A stretch of DNA of 64,000 nucleotides. It comes from Ctenosaura bakeri. Its lineage: Eukaryota > Chordata > Lepidosauria > Squamata > Iguanidae. Made by a program: the position numbers and the translations under genes. The notes below the pieces were generated by a model. It saw only the letters and a list, made by a program, of their open reading frames with translations, was not told the origin of the DNA and did no database searches. The DNA lies in contig CAOLHI010000417.1 in assembly GCA_948474755.1 (NCBI GenBank), positions 62,001 to 126,000 on the forward strand, in the 5' to 3' direction. Positions 22,441-32,823 of the stretch are shown here, piece by piece (within the stretch, counting starts at the first letter, position 1; every line of letters begins with the position of its first letter).

Positions 22441-24096
22441 GCACTCTTTAGGGCACATAAATGGAACATTTTGCCCTCCAGTTTTTCCTCTGAGCAATTT
22501 TAGTCTTAGGAAGGACTTCCCCTCTGCCACAAATTTCCTGTTTTGGTAAAAAGAACATTCTGAGAATTGTGAAACAGCTCAGGAGGAAAGCAATCCAACA
22601 CAGCCTCCCACACTCCATAGTAGTTTCAAGAATGCTGTGACATTCACAATAACAACAGGATCTTTGGGGCAGGGTGCAGAAGGCTTGGATTTCTACAAAA
22701 ATCTCCATATGGGCACTTTCCTTTGAAGTAAGCTATGTGGTTGCTGGACATAAAAAACTATAATTAAAATTGCTAGGCTTACTTGTTTAAATGACTAATT
22801 TTATCTCGATTCTAGTGTGATGCAGTAGTGGAAAAATTAGAATAAGCATATTTTATCTTAAAGTGATCAACACAAAAGGTCAGTTTAGTCTCACTATTTT
22901 TGTCATATTGTGTTTTATAGGAATAATTAACAACTGATGTTTTTCCCTTATTTTTTTAAAAAAATAACGCTACTTTTTTATTTGTGTGTGTTTGTTTTGT
23001 TTCTTTTTAAAGCAAACAGTGAAAGGCATCTATTTATTGCCTGAGATGAATGAGTTAATATGACTCGATGAATGAGAACATGAATAATTTCCTACCATTC
23101 AGTTCTCTGCAACTAGAATTCACTTTTTTGTTTTGGTTTTGTGTGTGTGTGTGTGTGTGTGTTTTGAACTGTTCATAGAGTAGCATCACTGAAATAGGTC
23201 AGCATGCAAAGTACATTTATAGAAACGAGGGCAATGACAGAAGGAAAAAGTATTTTTATTCATCACTGCACAATAAAAGTCACAAAAAAAGTAAAAGCAA
23301 ATGAGGATTTATAAGGCTGGATCTGAAGCATAGCTTCCAGATTCCACTCACAGAAGGAGGGAATAGATTATGTTGATTGGTTTCCTTTCCTTCCTGAAAT
23401 GTCAGACCTGCTCCAAAACAAGAGAGATGATAAAACAGCCTGGAGGGGAAAGAGATGGCTTGGGTGCATGTATACAAGCACACGCACACAACCCTACCCT
23501 GTAGAAGCCTCCACTGGAATATAATCCTTTGTAGGAACTGAAGGGGCAGTTTTACAAATAGACTGAACTAGAATAAGCTCACAACATGTATGGGGATTTC
23601 CCACTGAAAATCATTTAATTCTGTTAGAGGCAAAACTTTGAGAATTACAGGATCAGTGATGTTTGTGTTTATGATAAGGTAACACTTCTGGACTCTAAAT
23701 TTATTTTGACTTGTCCCCAAAAGCATGTAATAAAAAATTGTCAGAAACTAAACATTTTGGCCAGCGTGTTATGGATAGTCATCATGAAAAAGTTCAAGAT
23801 GGCCACATACACATCTAATACAGTGATTTTGATTGTAGGTTATAAAAAAAAAAACCTCAGTCTTCCAGGCAAGCGGACCACCATGTTTGGGTAATAATAT
23901 AATATGTTTTAAAATATACTAATAAAATATTTAAAAAATGAATGTAGAAAAAGGTCAAGGCTATAGTGACTATTTAGGTTTATTACACTGAATATCACAC
24001 ATGCAGCTATTTCCTGCTGGACTAAGTTGTGGGTGTGTGCTCTGTGAAATTATATCGTGTGCTTTAAGGTGCAGATTTGTTCCCTTGAGACTAATG
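22441..24096. other. Unannotated stretch
   Basis: AT-rich sequence with one (GT)n microsatellite. No gene recognised. Confidence 0.45.
23140..23162. repeat. (GT)n microsatellite
   Basis: About eleven uninterrupted GT units. Confidence 0.95.
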
Positions 24097-24296
24097 GCAT
24101 TTCCACACTACACTGTTATAGTGCTATTGTTCCACTTTCAACCTCCTGTGGAATCCTGGGGTTTGTAGTTTACTGAGGCCAAAGAGCCCTCTGGCTGAGA
24201 ATTCTAAATGCTCCTCCATAAACTGCAAACCCCAGGATTCCATGGGATGTGGAAGGTAGAATAATAGCACTATAACAATGTAGTGCAGAAATGACC
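24097..24296. mobile_element. Palindromic MITE, family A copy 3 (best preserved)
   Basis: The left terminus is GGCATTTCCACACTACACTG. The reverse complement of the right terminus is GGTCATTTCTGCACTACATTG. The two arms then pair through GTTATAGTGCTATT and beyond, so most of the 200 bases can fold into a hairpin. The core contains GGAATCCTGGGGTTTGTAGT and its inverted partner CTGCAAACCCCAGGATTCC. Confidence 0.85.
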
Positions 24297-24689
24297 TAAA
24301 GTATCTGATCTGGAAATGTTGAAAGAAAGAGAGATATTTATGGAAGAGGCCCACAAGAATTTAGTAGTGTCATCCCAATTGCAATGGCTGCAGTTGGGGT
24401 CTTAGAGAAGGACACTGTCACTCTGAGGAAGAAAGAAATTATTCCTATCTTATGGATTACAGGCAGACATCCTGTAGGCAGAGGATTTACCTTTGGTGGC
24501 CAAAAGTGTATGATTAGCTCACTGGACCTGCTGAGAGACCGACACTGCAGGGCAGGGTAATCTTTTGATGGTCTCCATGAGAGAGACCAGAGTGTATCCA
24601 GTGATTGGGCTTGGTGCCACATCATAACATTTGACAAGGATGAGGCAAAGGATATTTAAGCCATCTGACCCCTTCATATGTCCTTCTGG

Positions 24690-24870
24690 ATTGTTGGCTT
24701 GACCTGCCCTCCCACCCTCCAGATGAAACTATCATGGGGTTTTCTGGGGCTCAGAATGTAAGATGTGCCCAAGGTCATACAGTGGATTTCCATGGCTGAT
24801 CAGGAAATCAAACCCTGGTCACCGGGGCCATAGCCCAATGTTCAAACCACTATACCACACTGGCTCTCCC
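24690..24870 (-). mobile_element. Sauria-type tRNA-derived SINE
   Basis: The reverse complement begins GGGAGAGCCAGTGTGGTATAG, continues with GTTTGAACATTGGGCTATGG, the box B-like CAGGGTTTGATTTCC, CCATGGAAATCCACTG, CCTTGGGCACA and AAAACCCCATGATAG. The 3' Bov-B-like tail is poorly preserved, so the lower boundary is approximate. Confidence 0.75.
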
Positions 24871-25792
24871 CTCATATGTTGATGCACCATTTAAAAATTG
24901 ATTCAGTGTGCCTACTATGGTTGGGAACAACAATATGATTAACACATCTGAAAGGTAACTGATAGGAATTCTGAACATGTCTCTACTAAGATTTTAAATT
25001 AAATATAACCATAAATAGGGGTGGATTAACTTGTCAGTTCTGTTTACCTATTATTATTATTATTATTGCCATGTCTTCTCCACTTTTTTTTTAGGGTATC
25101 ACAAAAAATTGTAAATTCTCATCTTCAACAAACTGAACAAAATTCTCAACCATATACACTGACTATTCTCAAGCAAGGAAAATTTGAATTTAAAGGAACC
25201 ATAGAAAAGACTCTGTGTGAGACAGAGAAAGAAACTAAATTATTTAGAATAGAATGATGTGAAAATTTTACAAGCTAGCTTTCGAACAACAAATGAGGCA
25301 GGCTGATGTCAATTTTCATTATGTCTGCATGTATATTCAAGCCTTACTTCCTGTTGTAAAATCAGTGCATATATAGTTGCAATCAGTGGTTCTGTGGGAA
25401 TGGAAAGGCTAATGCAACCCATTAGAGCAAACTATATAAAATGTACAGCTCTACATACACTTATTATATTTCTTAGAGATGAGTGCATTTTGGGTCTTTA
25501 TTGTGAGGGTTATATCAAAAGAGGTTGAGAAAGATTCAGTTCTCCTTCTCATGGTAGAGATACACACACACATACACACACAAAATATCTATCAATCGAT
25601 AGATCTATTGATCTATCTGTCTGTCTAGAGTGTACAGTCCTATAGTATTCACAAGAAATTCTCACAGAGCTCAACATTTTTTTCTCTCATGTAAGTATGT
25701 AAAGGATTCCAAGGATAATTATTGTTAATCAATTTGTCTTAAAAGATAGATAATTAAATTAAATTATTGTTCTAAAATAATATGATAATAAT
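24871..25792. other. Unannotated stretch with microsatellites
   Basis: Contains an (ATT)n tract at 25050-25068 and a compound (CA)n/(GATA)-like tract at 25561-25627 with the palindrome ATCAATCGATAGATCTATTGAT-like core. Nothing else recognised. Confidence 0.6.
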
Positions 25793-25985
25793 GACAGCCA
25801 GTTTGGTGTACTGGTTTTAATGTTGGACCACAACCTTGAAGACAAGGATTTGGTTCCTCAACATGGAAACCTACTGGGTGATCTTGGGCATATCACACAC
25901 TCTCAGCCTCCATAAAACCCCATGGTATGTTCCCCATAGGGTTACCATAAGTTGGAAATGACTTGCAAGTACACAACAAAAGCAA
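25793..25985 (+). mobile_element. Sauria-type tRNA-derived SINE, nearly full-length
   Basis: Head GACAGCCAGTTTGGTGTACT (box A-like), TGTTGGACCACAACC, box B-like GATTTGGTTCCTC, ACTGGGTGATCTTGGGC, CACACTCTCAGCCTCC and tail GGGTTACCATAAGTTGGAAA with TGACTTGCAAGTACACAACA. All parts of a Sauria SINE are present in order. No target duplication was scored. Confidence 0.85.
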
Positions 25986-26902
25986 TCATAATAATACAAA
26001 AGAGGACATAAGTTCATGATATAAGTTGACTTTTACTTGTATTCTGTCTTTTTCCAGAACTGAGACTCAAAATAGATTTCGACTGTATCAAGATATGTAG
26101 AAGATTTTAAAAAATCCCAAATCAAAGCGAAAGTTTTGAAAGTTTAGGACATTTAAAAAAATAATCATTGCATATATACAGCACAATTCTGCTGGAACAG
26201 CTGTCTTAGCAGCCACTTAATTGCTGAAAGACTATTTGAATCCAGAAGTCTTTGATGGTAGAAGAATGATGCTTCCAGCCTAACTTCCAGTCTTGGAAAG
26301 GGGTCCTGAATCCTGGGGTCAACCACAGTACATTATAGTAAGGATAGAAAAAATGTTGAAATAAGTGTGTGCAATCATGAATCAGAAAATGAAAACCAAT
26401 GTATCTTTCACTTTTCTATAATATCAAATGGAGTTAAATAAATGGAAAGCTACTCAGCCCCATATGACATAATTCAATGTTTAAAAAACTTTGTGCTAAG
26501 CCAAATGTGGAAATAAACACCCTGATCAACTTTGTATTATATTTACCAAGTTATATTTACTGAGGCATGCACATCCAAATGGTTAGAGCATTGAAAGTGA
26601 CAGAGTTCAGAAGAACATATTTGGTTTCTGATTCATTAAGTGTCACTTCTATGGAAATGCACATCTGTAAATCATTTGGGTTTGGATTGACAACCAAACT
26701 TGTCTCCTTAATTTCACAGAGAAATAAAGTTCAATTCAGAAAACACTTTTTCCATACGAATACTAAGAAAAACTGAAGGTCTGTCCTGTTTAGAGGAAAT
26801 GTTTGGGTTTAACTAAATAAGTCTATGCAATGCAGTCTCTTGTAACCTGCAGGTGGAAAGAGATACTGAATAGTGGATGATTCAGGACAATTTAAAGCAG
26901 AA
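25986..26902. other. Unannotated stretch
   Basis: Nothing recognised. Confidence 0.45.
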
Positions 26903-27132
26903 GTGAGCACCTTGTGGGGCCCAGGGGCCATTTTTAGCTCATAATTCCCTGTCCTACCTTTTAAGTCCTCAAACTTTTTTTAGTCTCTAAAATGGCAAAT
27001 TGCCCCAGATACCTCTGAATATCTGCCAATTTGCACTTTCTGAGGTCTGAAAATGGCTGAGGAATCAGACACCTTAAGGAGACTATGTGGAGCTTTAGGG
27101 TCCTTCATGGGCCTCATTTTGCCTGTGTCTTA
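26903..27132. mobile_element. hAT-like non-autonomous DNA transposon (tentative)
   Basis: The left side has AGTGAGCACCTTGTGGGGCCC and the reverse complement of the right side has CAGGCAAAATGAGGCCCATG. They pair as imperfect terminal inverted repeats around a shared GGGCCC/AGGCCC block. There is no coding capacity. The family is inferred from the look of the termini only. Confidence 0.4.
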
Positions 27133-27835
27133 AAGGAAACACCTCTTTACAGAAACACATAGTTGAGCTGTGGACTCTCTTGTTATTAGATATAATCAGG
27201 GTCACTAACTAACTCTAGTATTTTGCCTACAAATGAAATATTGGAAATTGGCCAGCAATTATTCAATATGGTGGAATTCAGTAGCTTTTTCTTTAGGGGT
27301 CTTACAACTGCCTCTTTCAGGCATGCTGGACCCCCTACCTCTTTTCAGAGAGGCACTAACCACTCCCTTTATACACTCAGCCCATCTTTCCTATCCTGTG
27401 TAATGACCCAGGAGAAGTAAGGATCTAATGTGTTTTTGCCTTTCCCAGGATCCTACCTTCATCCTCAGGCTGTACACATTCAATACGATAAAACAGACAG
27501 ATTGACAAGCATGGGACCAAAAAATTGAAATGAAAATGAAATAAATTGTCAGTGGAAAAGAAAAAAAAGCATCAAAGAGATTATCACAGGAAAATTTGAA
27601 AATTAATGAACAGATCATACTGAAAGGAATATATATATATTCCTATATATACACATATATGCATACACAGATACACATAGCTGGATAGATAGATACACAC
27701 ACAAATGCGCACACACACACACATATTTCCTTGAGTAACCAAGAAATGTTGTTGGTCTTGAAGAAAAGTAGGGATAGAACAGCATCCCAAAATTTTTTGA
27801 AAAAATGTGTTTCTTAAGTGTTAACGATCCCTGAC
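27133..27835. other. Unannotated stretch with compound microsatellite
   Basis: Holds the repeat at 27628-27727 and otherwise nothing recognised. Confidence 0.5.
27628..27727. repeat. Compound (AT)n/(GATA)n/(CA)n microsatellite
   Basis: Consecutive ATATAT, TATACACATATATG, GATAGATAGATA and (CA)n tracts. Confidence 0.9.
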
Positions 27836-28080
27836 AGGAAGAATCCTGGGCTGATGAGAAATGATGCAGTTCAGTACTCACTCAATTCCATTTCTTCTAT
27901 GAAAAAAAGCATTATTTTTTTGTGCAGAAAATATAAATTCTATGAAAAAAAATGTTGAAAATATTTTTGTGCAAAAAACATGTGAAGTTTGTGAAGTTTA
28001 AATGCACAACTATACCATTTTTTTCTCCCAACATAACATTTTCCATGCCCAAAACAATATCGAATATGCTTGTTTTCTTC
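27836..28080 (+). repeat. AT-rich 'TGTGCAGAAAA' repeat family, copy 1
   Basis: The copy starts with GACAGGAAGAATCCTGGGCT then GATGAGAA and GCAGTTCAGTA. It continues with degenerate repeats of the type TTTTTGTGCAGAAAA and TTTGTGCAAAAAACATGTG. It shares this order with 29745-29935 (plus) and, inverted, with 31985-32110. I do not recognise the family. Confidence 0.5.
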
Positions 28081-29744
28081 ACAATAACACATATTCAAAT
28101 TTTGTAAAGAATAATTCCCTAATTGTCAACAATCTTCGAACGCTGTCAGTTTTCAGACACTGTCTTATAGCTGAAGGAATTTTGTTGAAACTTCTTGTTG
28201 ATTTCTTTGAGAACAAAATTAGTGAAGAATTGCATTCCCAAAGAACAATCACATGTAGTGTGGTTACCCTACCAAGTGGAAGCCTCAATTCAAGAGGGGG
28301 AATTGCTGAGCAAGTGGATGATAAAGTGCCCAAAAGTTTTCCCTTCTGTTGCATACAGAAAGGGACAAGCAAGTACATTTAAACTAAGGTTTGTTTGTGT
28401 TTTTTAAAAAAATGAAAATATCCAGTGAGTGTATCAAGCTAGAGTCTGTCTGTCCCCTTCAGGTCAAGTCAAAATGTTGCTGTATTTGGAAAATTAAGCC
28501 CAATAGGTCTGACTGACACAGGTCCATAATCACAAATGATTAACTTCACTTCACATTGTTTGAAACTAAATATGTGACCCCAAAATGCTTTAGCTTCAGC
28601 CAGGATTCTGCATCCCAAAATAGTCTAGCTAACTGACCTGAATGAATTGATGTAGATATTTGTAGTAATCATGCACACAGCTGTCTTTACACAGTCTCTT
28701 GTGCTGGCAGCTTCTGAACTTCCTAAATGGCTTTTAGCAGCCAGAAATGGTTCCACTGGCTTTTTGCCACATCCTGCAATACCCACAAATGCCAGCAACT
28801 GGCTGGCTTTTAGATGTGTCATAATTAACCAGCAGTCACATTTGGCACTTGCTTATTTTTTAGGAAGGTGATGCAGTGGTAATATCTACTAAAAGCCTGA
28901 GCTGTTTATGTAGTTTCAGCTACTTTTATCACATGTCATTCATTTCAAACATATTTCATTCACAGAAACACCTTACTTTATTTCACCATGTCTACCACGT
29001 CATACTTCCTGTGGCCTTCAACTTGTCGCTGCTACTGCTTCAAAACAAATAACATTAAATTTGGAAAATTTTATGACTTGTCTGAATCTCTCTGCTCTTT
29101 TCATCCCAGTAGCATGTACAACTAACTCACTTTTCAAATGTTGCTTGAAAAGATCGATAAGGAGTTATTTATTTCATTTAGCGAACCCTGCCACAAAGAC
29201 AGAAGTAAGTGGATGACTAGAACAATCACTTATTGAATAAGAGTGGTGAATTATTAGCTGAATATGTAGAGTCTCTGAGCGTACACAAAATATTTTTCTA
29301 TGGAAATGAATCATTGAATCTTTTCCGCCTCAATACTCCTTAAAAAGAAGTGTGGTCTTTAAAGATAACATAAGCCAGGGATCCCAAACTCAGTCTGTGG
29401 TATCTTCAGTTTACATAGTAAGGTTTCTAACAAGCCCTTGCTGTATCACCCCACCTTAATCAAATAATTCAGAGGAGGAGAAGGAGGAGGAGGAGGACCT
29501 TTTTTTTGCCTTCTTTTTCATTATTCCCTCCTCTCCCAAATTCAGTTCTTTGTCTGTTCCACAAACTGACTTATGCAGCACTTTAACCAGTGGGAAATAA
29601 CCCTTTCCAATAGATGTTCTGACTCAATCATGGTAAACGTGTTATTTACTGCAGGTTTTTCTAAGCTAAGCTCTGGAAAAACTCAAAACTATATTAATTG
29701 AATAATGGATAGAATATTCAAAAATATTTAGAAAGCAAGAAACC
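28081..29744. other. Unannotated stretch
   Basis: Contains a (GGA)n tract at 29471-29498. A 126-codon plus frame at 28002-28382 begins inside the AT-rich repeat and has no recognisable domain. Confidence 0.45.
29471..29498. repeat. (GGA)n purine-rich microsatellite
   Basis: About nine GAG/GGA units with one AAG interruption. Confidence 0.9.
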
Positions 29745-29935
29745 TCAATTAGAAGAATCCTGGACTTATGAGAATCTTTGTAGTTCAGGATTTATTCTGC
29801 ACAAAAATTCAATACGTTTCTTTTGTGCTCAAAACATCATTTTCTGTGGAAGAAGCAGCTTATTCTGTGCAGAAAACAATATTTTGATGCAATTTTCTGT
29901 GCTAAACATCAACATGGAAATTTGGAAAAAAGGGC
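29745..29935 (+). repeat. AT-rich 'TGTGCAGAAAA' repeat family, copy 2
   Basis: The copy starts AGAAGAATCCTGGACTTATG, AGAATCTTTGTAGTTCAGGA, then has repeats ATTCTGCACAAAAATTCA, CATTTTCTGTGGAAGAAG, TATTCTGTGCAGAAAACA and TTTTCTGTGCTAAACAT. Each repeat carries a TTCTGTGCAGAAAA-like motif, itself a short palindrome. Confidence 0.5.
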
Positions 29936-30430
29936 AAAATTATGAATTGGCTTATAAAACAGTGTGGTTTTCAAAGTCTTTCCCACAAAGGAAAAAAAAT
30001 TGCAGAAATTTCTTCTTGCTTTATCTAAGAAAAACCTTACTGAAGAACTGAATTTCTAAATTAATTTTATTTCCTTTTCTTCCATGCTACCAGGTCATTC
30101 CTGATATAAGACATATGGCTACAAGAATCAAACTGTAGGCGTCAGCAATCTTTTTTCCAATATTGTAGCTGGAAGGGGACAAGGAACAGTAGGCAGACTT
30201 TTTTTTCTTTTTTTAAATCTTTACTCCAAATATATTGTAGATGTTAAAATAACACACTTGGGTAATATTAGGGACCCTAGTATGAACCCTAATGTCCATC
30301 TTCAGATTTTTTTTTTAATCTGAGTTAATGTTAGAGTAGCTTCTTCAATAGCCAAGTATTCTATGGAAAAAGAATGTCTAGATAAGTGCAAATGACCTTC
30401 ATAGCCGTTTCAAAAAATATTTCTCACATT

Positions 30431-30702
30431 GTTTTTGTTGTGTGTCTTCAGGTCATTTCTGACTTATGGACACCCTAAAGTGAACTTATTACAGGGTTTT
30501 CTTGGCAGAATTTGTTCAAATGGCATTTGCTATTGCTTTCTTCTGAGGCTGAGAGAGCATGACTAGCCCAAGGATGGCCCCTGTGGTCTCTTCCAACTCT
30601 ACATTTCCATTTCTATTGGTTTTCCATGACCTAGCAGGAATTTGAACTCTGGTCCACACTTTCCTAGTCCAACACTCAAACCACTACACTATAATGGTTG
30701 TC
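30431..30702 (-). mobile_element. Sauria-type SINE containing a short CR1 tail
   Basis: On the plus strand it reads TTGTTGTGTGTCTTCAGGTC, ATTTCTGACTTATGGACACCC, GGGTTTTCTTGGCAGAATTTG, GAGGCTGAGAGAGCATGACT, and after an insert TTTCCATGACCTAGCAGGAA, GAACTCTGGTCCA and CAAACCACTACACTATAATGG. This is a complete reverse-complement Sauria SINE with Bov-B-like tail, interrupted at 30572-30617. Confidence 0.85.
30572..30617 (+). mobile_element. Minimal CR1 3' tail inserted in a SINE
   Basis: GGATGGCCCCTGTGGTCTCT followed by TCCAACTCTACATTTCCATT is the CR1 3' terminus (compare 37217-37254: GATGGCCCCTGTGGTCTCTT, then CCAATTCTATGATTCTATGAT). The SINE sequence continues normally on both sides, so this is a severely 5'-truncated CR1 insertion of about 46 bases. 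Confidence 0.65.
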
Positions 30703-31147
30703 AATTTCTCCCATTACTGTTAAAAAATAATACAGTTCACTCTGTTCAGGTGGATGAAATAAACATTACACAACTTAGTCTGCCTCTGAATTAATGGAGT
30801 CTAGCACAGGGTCATATACAAATTCATACCGTTTGTCTCCTTTTTCTGTTTGAGTGTCTCCATGGTAAATGAATAAGCAACTTCAAAAAAAAAAAAAAGT
30901 AAATAATCACTAGGTGATGTGCCTCTGGATGTGAAAGGTGCTGAAGGAGATTCTGTGGGAAAAGAAACAATTGCAAGGTCAGAAAGAAAGCATAGAAAGC
31001 TAACTAATTAGTTGCACCAGAGAAAATATACACTCAAGAAGAGAGTATTTGGCATACTTCATCCAAAGCCAAAAATAGAACAGTACAGTTTTGTTCATAT
31101 GTGATTTTAGATATACATAAGTATCTTCTTCGTGCATCTGTTACCCT
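30703..31147. other. Unannotated stretch
   Basis: Nothing recognised apart from an A-run near 30884-30897. Confidence 0.45.
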
Positions 31148-31860
31148 ACGTTACCCTATCTGGGCCACAACTTTATTGGTTACAGGAAAAAATAGGGTTG
31201 CATTGTGTATGGGTCTGGTTCCCAGCATTGGTCAACCCGCTTGTTGACCGATGAGACTGAAAACCTGAAGCCAGGACTGCCTGGAGTCAGGTCTGAACCA
31301 CCAAACCCCCCCAGTAGTGCAGGGATGCAGACACCCAATCCCTGTCATGTGACCACTGCTGACCCTGCCCTCCTGGCAACCACCTCCATCGCCAGGCCCC
31401 AGTGACCCGGGGATATAACAGACCCAGATCCAGGGCCCATGCCAACTGCCTTAAAGTTGTGACAATAAAAAGCAAAGACACAACCTAACTACAGTACACA
31501 GGATACAACAAAAGAAAAGGAAGGGCGAGTGGGAGGGATGATTTGCAGAGAAGAACTGAGCTCTGGGGACAGGAGAGCCTGGGTAAATACAAAATACCTG
31601 GACCAGAGAGAAAACTTCCTAGGGCTCTAGCCTAGGTAGAAGCAGCCAATCAATTCAAACTAGCAGGTTTGAACTGATTGACTAGGAGCTTTTTCCAGCT
31701 GCACAAAGGTTGCTGGGTATGCGGAAGTACCCAGCAGGGCTGGGCACATGGTTGGGAAGCTGCATGGCATGCCAGACCAACTGAACAGCCCTGGGGGATG
31801 CCATGGAGGCAGCAGCACCACCAATACCAGCTCAAGCCATAAATGTGCCGCCTGGTAAGC
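31148..31860 (-). repeat. GC-rich island, probable unclassified transposable element
   Basis: A block clearly richer in G and C than its surroundings. Read on the minus strand, the 3' side (near 31185-31160) has a polyadenylation-like CCAATAAAGTTGTGGCCCAG, and CTGTTATATCCCCGGG near 31415 resembles a TATA region, which together suggest an LTR or other retroelement in antisense. The part from 31520 to 31860 (CAGCAGGGCTGGGCACATGG and similar) may be a second GC-rich repeat. I cannot name the family. Confidence 0.35.
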
Positions 31861-31984
31861 TGGGCAGCTAACTTTCTGCTAAAAAAAAAAAAAAAGGTTT
31901 CTCTTTAGGAAAAGACATAGCCTTCTGATCTATGTAAAGAAAATAATGCTTCTTCTTCTTCTTTTTTTTTAAGTCATTTTCTAC

Positions 31985-32110
31985 ACAGATGCACACACAC
32001 AGACACACACACAAAAATGTGAGTTTTTGTGCATATTAAGTCATGAACTACAAAATTCTCACTCATTCAGGATTCTCTTGTCAGGATTTCTTGTCACTTA
32101 GGGAATACCC
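31985..32110 (-). repeat. AT-rich 'TGTGCAGAAAA' repeat family, copy 3 (inverted)
   Basis: The reverse complement begins TGACAAGAAATCCTGACAAG, AGAATCCTGAATGAGTGAGA, ATTTTGTAGTTCATGACTTA, then ATATGCACAAAAACTCACA. These match the start of copies 1 and 2. A (CA)n microsatellite at 31991-32015 sits in its 3' part. Confidence 0.5.
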
Positions 32111-32733
32111 TTTTTAGGGTGATTTGAATATTTATAATTTTTTTAAAGAAAAAGATCCTTAATTCAGTGTTAGTCAGTTTAAGATGATATGCCATAACTA
32201 CTATTAGTATGTCACAGAACAACAACTGCCATTCTTTGTGGGTTTTTTTTAAATATTAAACACATACATAAAAAATAGCAGGGAATATAAAAATGTAGGC
32301 AAAGAGCATAAAAGAAGAATTTGCTGAGCAGAAGTGTAATGCATAACAGACACTTAAGGGTCTATGGAAAGCTAAGAGAACGCATGTGAATATCACTAAG
32401 CATTCCTCTAGAGTTCAAGCATGAGAGGTGAGGAGAGGACAAATAGAGCTCTAATATAGCTATGAAGAAAAGCAAAGTTATAATCCAGTGTCATCTGAGC
32501 TTTGATTCACAATAGTTGTCTTATTCTAGCAATTAGGAGGAGGTTAACATGACCCATATCATTCATTCAGGGATACATGGGAGAAGGAAGGACTGTGCCT
32601 GCCACCCCCCTATATCATCAGTCACATGCTTATCAAGGCATGTAGGCACATAGGGCTCTTCTACGGAGGATTTTCTGAATGTCCTCTCCTTATAGCAGCA
32701 GCCTACACAATATAGATCTGCATAGATATATCG
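32111..32733. other. Unannotated stretch
   Basis: Nothing recognised. Confidence 0.45.
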
Positions 32734-32823
32734 TCACCACCACCACCACCACCACCTCCTCCTCCTCCTCCTCCTCCTCCTCCTTCTTCTTCTTCTTCAT
32801 TTTCTTCTTCTTTATCTTCTTCA
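32734..32823. repeat. Compound triplet microsatellite (CAC)n(CTC)n(TTC)n
   Basis: About eight CAC units pass into about nine CCT/CTC units and then TTC units with a few interruptions. From 32755 onward one strand is nearly pure pyrimidine, so the tract could form triplex (H-) DNA. Confidence 0.95.
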
